From Halomonas sp. YLGW01 (GTDB lineage Bacteria > Pseudomonadota > Gammaproteobacteria > Pseudomonadales > Halomonadaceae), in NCBI RefSeq assembly GCF_014840935.1, contig NZ_CP062005.1, positions 3,389,068 to 3,453,067 of the forward strand: a stretch of DNA of 64,000 bases, written 5' to 3'. The notes below the pieces were generated by a model. That model searched no databases, had not been told where the DNA came from, and saw nothing but the letters and a program-made list of their open reading frames with translations. Positions 33,547 through 45,636 of the stretch are shown here, piece by piece. The position numbers and the translations under genes were made by a program. Position 1 is the stretch's first letter; each line of letters begins with the position of its first letter.

Positions 33547-34317
33547 CTAGATCAGCTGACGGCGAATCAGCTCCTTGGCCAGCACCCGATAGGCCTGGCT
33601 GCCGCGAGAGAGGCGGGCGTACTTGGTCACCGGCAGACCGTGACTCGGTGCCTCGGCGACCCGCACGTTGCGGGGGATGGTGGTCTTGAGCAGGCCATCG
33701 CCGAAGTAGTCGTGCAGCTGCTTGCTGACATCACGGGTCAGGCTGTTGCGGGCATCGAACATGGTGCGCACGATGCCCAGCACCTCGAGGCGCGGATTGA
33801 CGCTGGCCTGCAGCTGCTCGACCGTGTCGAGCAGCGCCGAGAGCCCCTCGAGGGCATAGAACTCGCACTGCAGCGGAATCAACACGCCGTGGGCGGCGGT
33901 CAGGGCGTTAACGGTCAGCATGTTGAGCGAAGGCGGGCTATCGATCAGCACCACGTCGTACTCGCTGGCCACGCTCTCAAGGGCCTCCTGCAGGCAGCGC
34001 TCGCGGCCCTCGTCACGATCGAGCAGCGCGACCTCGGCGGCGGTCAGGTCGCCGTTGCCGGGCAGCAGCGCATAGCCGGCCTCGGGGCAGTCCAGGATCA
34101 CATCGGCGGGGCGCTGGTCGCCGAGCAGCACGTCGAGGACGCTGCCGTCGAGCTCGTGCTTGTCGACGCCGCTGCCCATGGTGGCATGGCCTTGCGGGTC
34201 GAGGTCGACCAGCAGCACCCGGCGGTCGAGGGCCGCCAGGCTGGCGGCGAGATTGACGGCCGTGGTGGTCTTGCCCACCCCGCCCTTCTGGTTCGTCAAG
34301 GCGATGATCTTGGTCAC
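33547..34317 (-). CDS. parA: chromosome partitioning ATPase ParA
   Basis: Deviant Walker ATPase, 256 residues from GTG 34317 (MTKIIALTNQKGGVGKTTTA). AGGAAGG is nine bases upstream of this GTG, whereas the ATG at 34326 directly abuts it. The deviant P-loop KGGVGKTT is at residues 11-18, and VLLIDSPPSLNMLTVNAL follows near 120. Long upstream frames are read-through of rsmG-side sequence. Confidence 0.96.
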   Translation of the reverse strand: MTKIIALTNQKGGVGKTTTAVNLAASLAALDRRVLLVDLDPQGHATMGSGVDKHELDGSVLDVLLGDQRPADVILDCPEAGYALLPGNGDLTAAEVALLDRDEGRERCLQEALESVASEYDVVLIDSPPSLNMLTVNALTAAHGVLIPLQCEFYALEGLSALLDTVEQLQASVNPRLEVLGIVRTMFDARNSLTRDVSKQLHDYFGDGLLKTTIPRNVRVAEAPSHGLPVTKYARLSRGSQAYRVLAKELIRRQLI

Positions 34318-34388
34318 GAGCGGCATCCTTCCTGGGTCCGGCTCCCTGAAAGCGGGGGCAGCCTTGGTGATCGCGTTGCAGCGCTGTC

Positions 34389-35041
34389 TCAGTCGGTACG
34401 GCGGGCCAGCGTCAGCAGGTGGCGGGCGCCTTCCTCGCCGGGCACGGCCAGGGCGCGGCGCTCGATGAGGGCGACTCCGTCGGGCAGGGCCGCGAGCTCC
34501 TCGTCGCTGGCCTTGCCCTTCATGGCCAACCATTCCCCGCCCGGCGCCAGCAAGGGCTCGGTCAGGCCGATGAAGTCCTGAAGGCTCGCAAAGGCCCGGG
34601 AGATCACCTGGTCGAAGGGCGTGGCCTCGAAGGCCTCGACCCGCACCTGGCTCGGCGTGACATTGGTCAATCCCAGCTCGAACACCGCCTGGCGCTGGAA
34701 GCGCACCTTCTTGCCGTTGCTGTCGAGCAGGGTGACATCGAGTTCGGGCTTGAGGATCGCCAGCACCAGCCCCGGCAGGCCAGGCCCGGCGCCGACATCC
34801 AGCAGCCGTGGCCCCCGCACCTGGGCAAGTACCGAGGCGCTATCGAGCAGGTGTTTGGTGACCATGTCATCGAGCGAGCGTACCGCGGTGAGGTTATAGG
34901 CGCGGTTCCACTTGTGCAACAACGCCAGCAGGCCCAGCAGGCGCTCGCGCTGGGCGTCATCGGGGGCGATGTCGAGCGCCGCGAGCCCCGCGTCGAGCCG
35001 GGCGGCCACGGCCTCGGGGACCGTGTTGGCGAGGACGTGAC

Positions 35042-35045
<4 letters not shown>
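34389..35045 (-). CDS. rsmG: 16S rRNA (guanine527-N7)-methyltransferase
   Basis: RsmG (GidB), 218 residues. SAM-binding motif [20 protein letters not shown] near residue 80 and the preceding [25 protein letters not shown] are diagnostic. Loss of this enzyme gives low-level streptomycin resistance in other species. Its ATG overlaps the mnmG stop by 4 bases, as is usual. Confidence 0.97.
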
Positions 35046-36946
<1,901 letters not shown>

Positions 36947-37437
36947 GTTGCACCTCGAATGGCGCCGATGGCGCCGTGTCCATAGCCGTCGTCAGCCGAC
37001 GGGGTGAGAAATCAGCCGCACAGTATAAACCTCCTGTGGGTAACCGTCAGGGGTTTTCCACACCCGGGTTCTCAGCCGTGAGGCTGAGTGAGGGGTTCAA
37101 TATAAAAAACAGATTAAATAAAGAAGAAGTTCTGTTGTAGTAGTAACTACTGGTGTGGACACTTTCTGTGGAAAACCGTTGTTCCCCTTTTCTTATCAAC
37201 ATCATGAAATGTTGACTAGTCGTGTGAAAAACGGCGGAGGGCATGCGTACAGCCTGTCGCGAGCCTGTGGACGAAAGCGCGCCTTGTCCACAGCCGAGAA
37301 TGACCCAAGGTTATCCACCGAGCCCAGCGCGGGTTGTTACCGCGACGATCAACATGAAGGGGTATGAGGCAAAAGGCGCTGATGCTGCCGGTCATGGAGA
37401 GATTGGACGGCCTTGGCAAAAAACTTGTCCACAGCCC
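36947..37437. other. origin-like intergenic region with many DnaA-box-like sites
   Basis: Non-coding. Near-consensus DnaA boxes (TTATCCACA, one to two mismatches): TGTGGGTAA 37035, TTTTCCACA 37054, TTATCAACA 37193, TGTGGACGA 37266, TTGTCCACA 37284, TTATCCACC 37311, TTGTCCACA 37425, plus TGTGGACAC 37153 and TGTGGAAAA 37167. An AT-rich tract (about 37098-37150) could unwind. Its place beside mnmG mirrors E. coli oriC. It may be a second or ancestral origin, or a DnaA-controlled promoter region for mnmG. Confidence 0.6.
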
Positions 37438-37473
37438 AAAAAAAGGGCCTGTCGAGAAGTCGACAGGCCCTTT
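37438..37473 (-). terminator. strong rho-independent terminator of the amino-acid ABC operon
   Basis: A perfect 14-bp stem (AAAGGGCCTGTCGA) with a 4-base loop and a seven-T run on the minus strand, 67 bases past the stop of the ATPase gene. Confidence 0.92.
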
Positions 37474-37539
37474 GGGGTGCCAGATCCGGTCACATGAAGC
37501 CGCACCGGAGAGGTTTGGGAAGCATGTGAAGCCGCAGCG

Positions 37540-38313
37540 TCAGTGCTTGAGCACGCGCCCCAGGAAGCTTTGGGTGCGTTCGTTCTGAGGGTTGTCGAAC
37601 ACGTCTTCCGGCTTGCCTTGCTCGACGATCTGGCCCTTGTGGATATAGATCACGCGATCGGCCACTTCCCGGGCAAAGCCCATTTCGTGGGTCACGATCA
37701 TCATCGTCATGCCGGCCTTGGCGAGCTCGCGCATGGCATCCAGCACCTCGCCGATCATCTCCGGATCGAGGGCCGAGGTGGGCTCGTCGAAGAGCATCAG
37801 ACGCGGCTCCATGGCCAATGCGCGTGCCAGCGCTACGCGCTGCTGCTGGCCGCCTGAGAGCTGGCCTGGCAGCTTGTCGGCCTGGTCGGCGATGTTGACC
37901 TGTTCCAGCAGCCGGTTGGCGTTCTCGATGGCCTGTGCCTCGTTGGTGCCACGCACCTTGATCGGTGCCAGGGTGACGTTGTCGCGCACGCTGAGGTGCG
38001 GGAAGAGGTTGAACTGCTGGAAGACCATGCCGACCTCGGTGCGGATGGTCTGCAGCGACTTGCTGCTCTTGCCGTGAGGCAGCAGCTCGTTGCCATCGAC
38101 ATCGATATGGCCGTTCTGGAACTCCTCGAGGCCGTTGACGCAGCGGATCAGCGTGGACTTGCCCGAGCCGCTGGCGCCGATGATCACCACCACTTCGCCG
38201 TGGCTGACCGAGAGTTCGATGTCCTGCAGCACGTGCAGGCTGCCGAAGAACTTGTTGACCTTCTCCATGCGCACGATCGGCTCGGCGCCGGGCCCTGTCT
38301 TGATATCTGTCAT
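37540..38313 (-). CDS. polar amino-acid ABC transporter ATPase (GlnQ/HisP type)
   Basis: 257 residues. Walker [13 protein letters not shown] (about 42-53), Q-loop [13 protein letters not shown], signature [16 protein letters not shown], Walker [16 protein letters not shown] and switch His in [13 protein letters not shown]. The class imports glutamine, arginine, histidine or similar. Third gene of the SBP-permease-ATPase operon, closed by a strong terminator. Confidence 0.95.
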   Translation of the reverse strand: MTDIKTGPGAEPIVRMEKVNKFFGSLHVLQDIELSVSHGEVVVIIGASGSGKSTLIRCVNGLEEFQNGHIDVDGNELLPHGKSSKSLQTIRTEVGMVFQQFNLFPHLSVRDNVTLAPIKVRGTNEAQAIENANRLLEQVNIADQADKLPGQLSGGQQQRVALARALAMEPRLMLFDEPTSALDPEMIGEVLDAMRELAKAGMTMMIVTHEMGFAREVADRVIYIHKGQIVEQGKPEDVFDNPQNERTQSFLGRVLKH

Positions 38314-38352
38314 GATCGGTTCCCTAGTTGTACCGGCGTTCGTTTTCCCGGC

Positions 38353-39024
38353 TTATTGACCTACCAGTCCCTTGCGCTCGAGCAGGCGCAAGGCCAGCGA
38401 GAGGCTCAGGGTGATCGCGAGATACAGCATGGCGACCATCAGGTAGACCTCCAGGGCACTGAAGGTAGTGGCGATGTAGATCTGACCCTGGCGGACCAGT
38501 TCACCGACGCCGATCACCGAGAACAGCGAGGTATCCTTGATGCTGATGATGCCTTGGTTGCCAAGCGACGGGATCATGCGGCGAAAGGCCTGGGGCCAGA
38601 TCACGTAGCGGAACGATTGGGTGCGCGACAGGCCCAGTGACAGGCTGGCCTCACGCTGGCCGCGCTCGATGGACTGCACGCCGCCGCGCACGATTTCCGA
38701 GATGTAGGCGCCGGAGTTGACCGCGATGGCGGCGATGCCGGCGACCAGCGCATTGACCGGGCCGCCGATGATCTGCGGCAGGCCATAGAAGATGAAGAGG
38801 ACCTGTACCAGCACCGGCGTGCCGCGGAAGATCTCGATGTAGGCGATGGCCGGAATGCGCAGCCAGGCGAGCGGGCTGATGCGCAGAAGGCCAAACAGGA
38901 TGCCGATCAGAAAGCCGATGGCGAGACCACCGAAGGAGATCAGCAGGGTGTAGGGAATCCCCGTCAGCAGGTAGGGAATCGAGGATATGGCGGCCTGCCA
39001 GTCGAATTGAAAGGTGACGTCCAC
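38353..39024 (-). CDS. polar amino-acid ABC transporter permease (HisM/GlnP family)
   Basis: 223 residues, five predicted membrane helices. Carries FRGTPVLVQVLFIFYGLPQ and the EAA loop SLSLGLSRTQSFRYVIWPQA (about 140-159), diagnostic of this permease family. Only one permease gene is present, so the pore is probably a homodimer. 39 bases upstream of the ATPase gene. Confidence 0.95.
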   Translation of the reverse strand: MDVTFQFDWQAAISSIPYLLTGIPYTLLISFGGLAIGFLIGILFGLLRISPLAWLRIPAIAYIEIFRGTPVLVQVLFIFYGLPQIIGGPVNALVAGIAAIAVNSGAYISEIVRGGVQSIERGQREASLSLGLSRTQSFRYVIWPQAFRRMIPSLGNQGIISIKDTSLFSVIGVGELVRQGQIYIATTFSALEVYLMVAMLYLAITLSLSLALRLLERKGLVGQ

Positions 39025-39084
39025 GAGGGATCTCCCGTCCAGAAGCTTCGTCAGTTAGAGGGGGTGCAAAGGGCACCACGCAAA

Positions 39085-39110
39085 GGGGTCGAGCCTGGTG
39101 ACTCGACCCC
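39085..39110 (-). terminator. intergenic hairpin between binding protein and permease
   Basis: Stem GGGGTCGAG/CTCGACCCC with an 8-base loop and no T-run. A hairpin just after a binding-protein gene commonly stabilises the upstream message or attenuates the downstream genes, giving excess binding protein. Confidence 0.55.
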
Positions 39111-39182
39111 GTGCGACTGGACCATGTCTGGAGTAACGGCCAGCGTGCGCTGACGTGTCAGACATAGCCCCGGCGTGCCGCG

Positions 39183-39944
39183 TTATTCGGCGCTACCGAA
39201 CCACTTTTCGTGGATCTCGTCGTAGGTGCCGTCTTCGCGCATGGCCGCGAGGGCCTCGTTGACGGGCTTCACCCACTCGCTGCCCTTGACCAGGGCAATG
39301 CCGTATTGCTGGCCTTCGTAGAGCGGGCCGACGACCTTGGCCCGGCCTTCGCCGCGGGTCTTGGAGAAGTAGCCGACGTTGGGCGCGTCGTAGAAGACCG
39401 CATCGACGCTGCCGCCGAGCAGGGCCATGTACATGTCGGAGCTGCCCGGATAGGGCGTGATGGTGGCCTCGTCACCGAGGTTCTCGGTGAGGTAGTCATA
39501 GCTCGTTGAGCCGATCTTGGTGCCGATGGTCATGCCGGCCAGGTCGTCGATGGTGCTGACGCTGTCGTTATCGGCGGCGACCATGATGCGCAGGCCGCTA
39601 TCGTAGTAGGGATCGGAGAAGTCGACGATCTCGCTGCGCTCGTCGGTGATGGTGATGCCGGCGATGGCGATATCCACGTTGCCGGTCTGGATCGCGGGGA
39701 TGATACCGTTGAAGTCCATGGTGTTCAGGTTGACTTCGAAGCCGGCGCGATCGGCGATTTCGGTGATGATGTCGATATCGAAGCCGACCATCTCGCCGGA
39801 CTCGGTATCCATCATCTCGAAGGGCACGAAGCTCGGGTCGGTGACTACGTCGAGCACGTGGTTATCGGCGCTGGCAAGGGTGGACATGCCAAGGCCGAGG
39901 GCGAGAGAGGAAAGCAGGGAGGCTTTCTTATGCAGCTGTTTCAT
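39183..39944 (-). CDS. periplasmic amino-acid-binding protein (GlnH/HisJ type)
   Basis: 253 residues from ATG 39944 with a Sec signal peptide ([19 protein letters not shown] to ALASADN). SBP family 3 hallmarks: [32 protein letters not shown] split across residues 28-60, [28 protein letters not shown], and [12 protein letters not shown]. Substrate is a polar amino acid, glutamine being the closest resemblance; exact specificity is not readable. The 5' extension to 40052 is not translated in my view. First gene of the operon. Confidence 0.93.
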   Translation of the reverse strand: MKQLHKKASLLSSLALGLGMSTLASADNHVLDVVTDPSFVPFEMMDTESGEMVGFDIDIITEIADRAGFEVNLNTMDFNGIIPAIQTGNVDIAIAGITITDERSEIVDFSDPYYDSGLRIMVAADNDSVSTIDDLAGMTIGTKIGSTSYDYLTENLGDEATITPYPGSSDMYMALLGGSVDAVFYDAPNVGYFSKTRGEGRAKVVGPLYEGQQYGIALVKGSEWVKPVNEALAAMREDGTYDEIHEKWFGSAE

Positions 39945-40048
39945 GAGGTTCCCCGTTTGGAAATTTTGTTTATGGAACGCGCCTTTAACAATGGCGAGTT
40001 CCCGGGGAAGCGTCAAGTTGAAGCAAAATGCGCCAGGTTGGCGGCGAT

Positions 40049-40411
40049 TCACACCATGAAGGAGGCGCCGCAGCCGCAGGTGCTGGTGGCGTTGGGATTC
40101 TGGATCACGAAGCGTGCTCCGGCGAGGCCCTCTTCATAGTCGACCGTGGAGCCCACCAGGTACTGATAGGACAGCGGGTCAACGATCATGGCGACGTCAT
40201 CGAAGGCGATCAGGGTATCGTCCTCGCTGGCATCATCGGCGAAATCGAAGCCGTACTGGAAGCCCGAGCAGCCACCACCGGTGACGTAGACGCGCAGCTT
40301 GAGCGCCGGGTTGCCCTCCTCGGCGATCAGTCCGCGCAGGCGCCGCTGGGCGCTTGGTGACAGCTGCATCGGCTTGAGGGATCCGGGGTCGAAGGATTCG
40401 GCACCGCTCAT
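40049..40411 (-). CDS. erpA: iron-sulfur cluster insertion protein ErpA
   Basis: A-type Fe-S carrier, 120 residues. The three cluster cysteines are present: [11 protein letters not shown] near residue 50 and STCGCGASF at the C-terminus. The [19 protein letters not shown] and [20 protein letters not shown] stretches match ErpA rather than IscA or SufA. Confidence 0.95.
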   Translation of the reverse strand: MSGAESFDPGSLKPMQLSPSAQRRLRGLIAEEGNPALKLRVYVTGGGCSGFQYGFDFADDASEDDTLIAFDDVAMIVDPLSYQYLVGSTVDYEEGLAGARFVIQNPNATSTCGCGASFMV

Positions 40412-40549
40412 GGAGACACTCCCGCGGTTGATGGAATGGGGTTCATGCGAGGATTATCCCCAATCCCCAGCAAAAGGGTCAACTTTGGAGGAGGATAAGC
40501 CGGGGGCAGGTCACGTGCGAAGGCGCTATGAACCCTTCCCTGGGCGCTA

Positions 40550-40571
40550 CCTCTGCCATCCATGGCAGAGG
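40550..40571. terminator. hairpin between erpA and argC
   Basis: Stem CCTCTGCCA with loop TCCA, 54 bases past the argC stop. No T-run, so weak as an intrinsic terminator. Confidence 0.4.
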
Positions 40572-40624
40572 ACCTTCGCTGTGATCTGCCTCCGACTTCC
40601 TGGGGATAACCCAGAGGGGGCAGT

Positions 40625-41659
40625 TCAGGGCATCAGTGCCGGCGCCTGGAGGCCCGCCATCTCGTCGAAGCCGAACATCAGGTTGAGGTTCTGGATGGCC
40701 TGGCCGGAGGCGCCCTTGACCAGGTTGTCGATCACGGAAAGGATCACCACGGTGTCGCCGTCGCCGGGCCGGTGCACGGCCAGCCGGCAGATGTCACTGC
40801 CCTTGACGCTACGGGTCTCCGGGTGGCTGCCCGCGGGCATCACGTCGACCGCCGGTTCATTCTCGAAGCGGGCCTCGAACAGCGCCTGCAAATCGCTGGG
40901 CTCTCCGGTCAGCTGGCCGTAGAGGGTCGCGTGGATGCCGCGGATCATCGGCGTCAGGTGAGGCACGAAGGTCAGGCCCACCGGCGCCTTGGCGGCCCGC
41001 GCTAGGCCCTGGCGGATCTCGGGCAGGTGGCGATGCCCGCTGGCGCCATAGGCCTTCATGGATTCGCTGGCCTCGGCCAGCAGCGAGCCGACCTTGGCGC
41101 CGCGTCCGGCCCCGGTGACGCCGGACTTGCAGTCGGCGATCACCCGCTCGCGATCGATCAGGCCGGCCTCCAGCAGCGGCAGCAGCCCCAGCTGCACCGC
41201 CGTGGGGTAGCAGCCCGGCACCGCGATCAGACGCGCCTCGCGGATCGCCGCGCGGTTGACCTCGGGCAGCCCGTAGACGGCCTCCTCGAGCAGCTCGGGG
41301 GCGCCGTGGGGCTGACCGTACCACTGAGCCCATTCCTCGGCGTCCTCCAGGCGGAAGTCGGCGGAGAGGTCGATCACCCGGGTGCCGCGCGCGAGCAGAT
41401 CGCCGGCCAGCGCATGGGCGACGCCATGCGGCGTGGCAAAGAACACGGCATCGCAGCGCCCCAGCAGGTCGGCGTCCGGGGCGCTGAAGACAAGGCCCGG
41501 GTAGTTACCGCGCAGGTTGGGATAGAGCTCGTCCACGGCGAGGCCCGCCTCGGAGCGGGAGGTGATGGCCGCCACTTCGACCTGAGGATGCTGGGCCAGC
41601 AGCCGCAGCAGTTCGACGCCGGTATACCCGGTGCCACCGACAATGCCCACCTTGATCAC
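40625..41659 (-). CDS. argC: N-acetyl-gamma-glutamyl-phosphate reductase
   Basis: Third step of arginine synthesis, 344 residues from GTG 41659 ([20 protein letters not shown]), with AGGAGG six bases upstream. NADP-binding [11 protein letters not shown] (8-18), active-site Cys in [18 protein letters not shown] (about 146-163), and [11 protein letters not shown]. The extension to 41743 lacks support. The erpA-argC pairing is typical of related species. Confidence 0.96.
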   Translation of the reverse strand: MIKVGIVGGTGYTGVELLRLLAQHPQVEVAAITSRSEAGLAVDELYPNLRGNYPGLVFSAPDADLLGRCDAVFFATPHGVAHALAGDLLARGTRVIDLSADFRLEDAEEWAQWYGQPHGAPELLEEAVYGLPEVNRAAIREARLIAVPGCYPTAVQLGLLPLLEAGLIDRERVIADCKSGVTGAGRGAKVGSLLAEASESMKAYGASGHRHLPEIRQGLARAAKAPVGLTFVPHLTPMIRGIHATLYGQLTGEPSDLQALFEARFENEPAVDVMPAGSHPETRSVKGSDICRLAVHRPGDGDTVVILSVIDNLVKGASGQAIQNLNLMFGFDEMAGLQAPALMP

Positions 41660-41796
41660 GATGTCCCTCCTAAGGTGCCTGGCCGACCCTCGGCGGGGTC
41701 GAGTCTGAAGAGATGGTTCCGATATGATACACATGTCAGGCAATCATCGGTGGATTCACGGCTCCCTCATGGGCCCTTGGTCAAGGACGCGCCAAC

Positions 41797-43548
41797 GTGC
41801 CACGCCTTCATTTCCCCGACCTGAGCCTCGCGACCTTCCGTCGCAAACTGGCCAATGTCGATGCACTGCCCCAGCTGTGTGTGCTGGGGACGATCGCCGG
41901 GCTCGCCACCGGCAGCCTGATGGTGGGCTTTCGCCTGTTGCTGGACCTGGGGGCGCTGGCCTTCATGCCGGGAGGGGATTCGGAAGCCTTCGAGGGGCTG
42001 CCGACCTGGAGCCGGGCGCTGTTGCCGCTGGCCGCGGTGGCGCTGATCGGCGTGGGCCTATGGCGCCAGCCGCCGGCGGCTCGCAAGCTCGGCGTCGGCC
42101 ATGTGATCGAGCGCCTGACCTATCACCAGGGGCGCTTCCCGCTGCGTAACTGGCTGAACCAGTGGTGGGTCGGCGTGTCCTCTGTGCTCGGCGGACTCTC
42201 CGCCGGCCGGGAGGGGCCGGCGATCCATCTCGGCGCGGCGGCGGTCAGCGGCATCGGCGAGCGCCTGCGCCTGCCCCACAACAGCCTGCGGGTGCTGGTG
42301 GCCTGCGGCACCGCGGCGGGCATCTCGGCGTCCTTCAATACGCCGATCGCCGGGGTGATCTTCGCCATGGAAGTGGTGATGATGGAATACACCATCGCCG
42401 GCTTCATGCCGGTGATTCTGGCCGCCAGCATGGGGGCGGTGGTGGCGCAGCTGGTCTATGCCACCGAACCCGCCTTTCAGGGCTCGAGCGTGGCGCTGAA
42501 TTCCTGGTTCAACCTGTCCTGGATCCTGGTCAGTGCGCTGGTGATCGGCCTGCTGGCGGGGGGCTTCATTCGCCTGGCCAAGCTCACCACCGGCTTCGCC
42601 GCCTGGCCCGTCGCGGTGCGCCTGGCCGCGGTGGGGGGCGTCACCGGCCTGGTGGCCTGGTGGTACCCCGAGGTGCAGGGCATCGGCTATGACAGCCTGG
42701 CGAGCGCCCTCGATGGCGGCCTGGCGGTGGACGTGCTGGTGGCGCTGGCGCTGGCCAAGCTGGCGCTGACCGCGATCACCGTGGCCAGCGGCATTCCCAT
42801 CGGCATCATCGGGCCGGTGCTGGTCTCGGGCACCGCCGCCGGCGCCCTGTGTGGCCTGCTCGGCCACTGGCTATGGCCCGAGATGGCGGCACAGCCGGCC
42901 CTGTTCGCCATGCTCGGCATGGCGGCGATGATGGGGGCGGTGCTGCAGGCGCCGCTGGCGGCCCTGATGGCGCTGCTGGAGCTGACCCACAACCCCAACA
43001 TCATTCTACCTGGCATGCTGGCGGTGGTGATCTCCGGGCTCACCGCGCGGCGCCTGTGTCGCTGCGAGGGCTTCTTCATCAACCTGACCCGCCATGGCCT
43101 GCATCCGCTGCAGCAGCCGCTTGCACAGGCTTTGTCGCGGGTCTCGGTGCCGGCGGTGATGGAGCGTAGCCTGGTGCGCAGCCAGCGGCTGGTGGGCCGC
43201 GAGGAGGCCGAGGCGCTCTTGCATGCCAAGCCTGCCTGGGTGGTGATCGTGCGCTCCCGGGACGACAAGCCGACCCTGGCGTTGAAGGCCGCTGATCTGG
43301 CCCGGGTGCTGCTCGACGAGGAGGTCTGGGCCAAGGAGCAGCATATCGACCTGCTCGAGGTACCGGGCCAGCGCCTGGACATGGCGCCGATCCATCTCGA
43401 GGCGACCCTCAGCGAGGCGCTGGATCGTCTTAACGAGGCGCGGGTCGATGCCCTCTATGTGGAAACCTCGACGGGGCCGATCAAGCGCCGAATTTCCGGT
43501 ATCATCACTCGGGATAGCATCGAGGACTACTATCGCTACACGCCCTGA
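41797..43548 (+). CDS. CLC-family chloride channel/antiporter with CBS pair
   Basis: 583 residues: a CLC membrane domain (about 25-420) and a C-terminal CBS-type region (about 450-580). The key CLC motifs are GGLSAGREGPAIHLGAA, whose Glu in GREGP is the gating/proton-coupling residue, GTAAGISASFNTPIAGVIFAMEV and the later GIPIGIIGPVLVSGTAAGAL. Starts at GTG 41797, AAGGA about nine bases upstream. Could serve Cl- homeostasis in a halophile. Channel versus H+/Cl- antiporter cannot be settled by eye. Confidence 0.93.
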   Translation: MPRLHFPDLSLATFRRKLANVDALPQLCVLGTIAGLATGSLMVGFRLLLDLGALAFMPGGDSEAFEGLPTWSRALLPLAAVALIGVGLWRQPPAARKLGVGHVIERLTYHQGRFPLRNWLNQWWVGVSSVLGGLSAGREGPAIHLGAAAVSGIGERLRLPHNSLRVLVACGTAAGISASFNTPIAGVIFAMEVVMMEYTIAGFMPVILAASMGAVVAQLVYATEPAFQGSSVALNSWFNLSWILVSALVIGLLAGGFIRLAKLTTGFAAWPVAVRLAAVGGVTGLVAWWYPEVQGIGYDSLASALDGGLAVDVLVALALAKLALTAITVASGIPIGIIGPVLVSGTAAGALCGLLGHWLWPEMAAQPALFAMLGMAAMMGAVLQAPLAALMALLELTHNPNIILPGMLAVVISGLTARRLCRCEGFFINLTRHGLHPLQQPLAQALSRVSVPAVMERSLVRSQRLVGREEAEALLHAKPAWVVIVRSRDDKPTLALKAADLARVLLDEEVWAKEQHIDLLEVPGQRLDMAPIHLEATLSEALDRLNEARVDALYVETSTGPIKRRISGIITRDSIEDYYRYTP

Positions 43549-43604
43549 GGCCAGGATGGCCGCAGAGCGGCGTCTCCATCCCGCCGAATGCCCGAGGAGT
43601 GGTT

Positions 43605-44036
43605 ATGTACCTATGGATTCAGGCCCTGCACCTGATCGCCGTGGTGACCTGGTTTGCCGCGCTGTTCTACCTGCCGCGGCTGTTCGTCTATCACGCCATG
43701 GCGCGCGATGCCGGCGACACCCAGGCCATCGACTACTTCCTGACCATGGAGCGCAAGCTGTATCGCGGCATCATGATGCCCTCGATGATCGCGGTGATCG
43801 TGCTCGGGGTGAGCATGCTGGCGATGGTGCCGGGACTGATGAGCCAGGGCTGGTTGCATGCCAAACTGGCGCTGGTGGTACTGCTGATCGGTTACCACCA
43901 TGTGTGCCTGGCGTACCTGAAGAAGCTGGCCGTGGGTACCTGTCACAAGTCTCATGTGTTCTTCCGCTGGTTCAATGAGGCGCCGGTGCTGGTGTTGGTG
44001 CTGGTGGTGATCCTGGCGGTGGTCAAGCCGTTCTGA
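43605..44036 (+). CDS. hemJ: protoporphyrinogen IX oxidase HemJ-like
   Basis: 143 residues, four membrane helices. ALHLIAVVTWFAALFYLPRLFVYHA carries the conserved His of the HemJ/UPF0093 family, and FLTMERKLYRGIMMPSM its second signature. GAGGAG lies before ATG 43605. HemJ oxidises protoporphyrinogen IX in heme synthesis, and hemL follows three genes later, which fits. It overlaps thiD by one base. Confidence 0.88.
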   Translation: MYLWIQALHLIAVVTWFAALFYLPRLFVYHAMARDAGDTQAIDYFLTMERKLYRGIMMPSMIAVIVLGVSMLAMVPGLMSQGWLHAKLALVVLLIGYHHVCLAYLKKLAVGTCHKSHVFFRWFNEAPVLVLVLVVILAVVKPF

Positions 44037-44884
44037 TGCCTCATGCCCACGACTCCCCGATGCACGATACCCGTCGCCTGCCGGTGGTGCTGGTGCTGGC
44101 CGGCCACGACCCCAGTGGCGGGGCCGGGCTGACCGCCGATGCCGAGGCCATCGGCGCTTGCGGCGCCTGGCCACTGACCATCCCCACCGCCCTGACGGTG
44201 CAGAATAGCTGTGACGTGCGTGCCGTGATGCCCTGTCGCGGCGATGAGATGCGCGCCATGGCTGCGGCCTTGGATGAGTTCACGGTGGCCGCGATCAAGG
44301 TCGGGCTGGTGGCGGATCTGGAGAGCCTGGACGCGGTGGTCGACATCGTGGGTCGCTATCCCGGGGTGCCGGTGGTGGTCGACCCGGTCCTCAAGGCCGG
44401 CGGTGGCCGCGAGCTCACCTCCGCCGAGCTGATCGATGCCTTCCATGCCCGGCTGCTGCCACGGGTCGATATCCTGACGCCTAACCGGGATGAGCTTGCC
44501 CGGCTCACCGATGCGCGCTGGGAGAATGACACCGATCGCGCCATCGCGCTGATGGCCGAGGGCTGTCAGGCGGTGCTGGTCACCGGCACCGATACGCCGG
44601 CGGCGGGCAGCGCCGAGGACAAGGTTGTTCACACCCTGCATACGCCAGACAATGGGCGTCAATGGCAATGGCCGCGCTTGGCCGGCACCTTCCACGGTTC
44701 CGGCTGCACCCTGGCGGCCTCCCTGGCGGCACACCTGGCCGCGGGGGAGAGCCTGATCCAGGCCTGCGAGCTGGCCCAGGCCTACACCTGGCAGACACTG
44801 CGCCACGGCTGGCGCCCGGCCGATGGCCAGGCCCTGCCACGCCGCCTGTGGCGCCACCCGAGCCCCGCCATCACTTCGGAGTGA
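44036..44884 (+). CDS. thiD: hydroxymethylpyrimidine/phosphomethylpyrimidine kinase
   Basis: 282 residues, ribokinase fold. Key stretches: [20 protein letters not shown] (about 20-39), [28 protein letters not shown], and the anion hole [17 protein letters not shown]. Makes HMP-PP for thiamine synthesis. One-base overlap with hemJ and 2-base gap to thiE: a tight operon. Confidence 0.96.
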   Translation: MPHAHDSPMHDTRRLPVVLVLAGHDPSGGAGLTADAEAIGACGAWPLTIPTALTVQNSCDVRAVMPCRGDEMRAMAAALDEFTVAAIKVGLVADLESLDAVVDIVGRYPGVPVVVDPVLKAGGGRELTSAELIDAFHARLLPRVDILTPNRDELARLTDARWENDTDRAIALMAEGCQAVLVTGTDTPAAGSAEDKVVHTLHTPDNGRQWQWPRLAGTFHGSGCTLAASLAAHLAAGESLIQACELAQAYTWQTLRHGWRPADGQALPRRLWRHPSPAITSE

Positions 44885-44886
44885 CG

Positions 44887-45549
44887 ATGTTGAAGCCCGA
44901 CTGGACCCGTGGCCTCTATGCCATCACCGACGCCCGCCTGCTGCCCGATGACGCGCGGCTGCTGGACGCCTGCGAGGCAGCGCTGCGCGGTGGCTTGGCC
45001 CTCCTGCAGTACCGGGACAAGTCCGGCGATGACGAGAAGCGCTGGCGTCAGGCGAGTGCGCTTGCTGCGCGCTGCGCGGCCCACGGGGTGCCGCTGATCA
45101 TCAATGACGATGTGGCGCTGGCCGCGCGCCTGCATCGGGCGGGCCATGAGGGGGTCGGTGTGCACCTCGGCCAGCAGGATGGCGAGGTGAGCGAGGCCCG
45201 GCGCCGGCTGGGACCCACGGCGATCATCGGCGTCACCTGCCATGATCGGCTGGAGCTCGCCGAGCGGGCCGCCGCCGAGGGCGCCTCCTACCTGGCCTTC
45301 GGTCGCTTCTTCGCCTCGCGCACCAAGCCCACGGCATCGCCAGCGGACCTGTCGCTGCTCGCCGGTGCTGGGCGGTTCGGCCTGCCGCGGGTGGCGATCG
45401 GCGGCATCTCGCTCGATAACATCGCCGAGGTGCGCGAGGCGGGGGCAGACCTGGCCGCTACCGTCGAGGCGGTGTTCGGCAGCGAGGATCCCGAGGTACG
45501 CGTCGTCGCGTTGAATCGGCAGCTGGCCGCGGACACCGCCAACCCATAG
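44887..45549 (+). CDS. thiE: thiamine-phosphate synthase
   Basis: 220 residues, TIM barrel joining HMP-PP and thiazole phosphate. [61 protein letters not shown] and [10 protein letters not shown] are all family hallmarks. The ATG at 44887 has GGAG six to seven bases upstream; longer frames run back into thiD. Confidence 0.95.
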   Translation: MLKPDWTRGLYAITDARLLPDDARLLDACEAALRGGLALLQYRDKSGDDEKRWRQASALAARCAAHGVPLIINDDVALAARLHRAGHEGVGVHLGQQDGEVSEARRRLGPTAIIGVTCHDRLELAERAAAEGASYLAFGRFFASRTKPTASPADLSLLAGAGRFGLPRVAIGGISLDNIAEVREAGADLAATVEAVFGSEDPEVRVVALNRQLAADTANP

Positions 45550-45550
45550 C

Positions 45551-45605
45551 TTATCCACAGGGCACTCACCGAAAGTTATCCGCAGTGTCCAGAGACTTAT
45601 CCACA
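45551..45605 (+). promoter_or_regulatory. three DnaA boxes between thiE and hemL
   Basis: TTATCCACA (45551-45559), TTATCCGCA (45576-45584) and TTATCCACA (45597-45605), all in the same orientation and spaced 25 and 21 bp start to start. Two are perfect consensus DnaA boxes. They lie 31 bases before hemL, so they may make hemL respond to DnaA or titrate DnaA near the origin. Confidence 0.8.
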
Positions 45606-45636
45606 AAATTCGCTGCATCAGACCCGAGAGGCTTCC

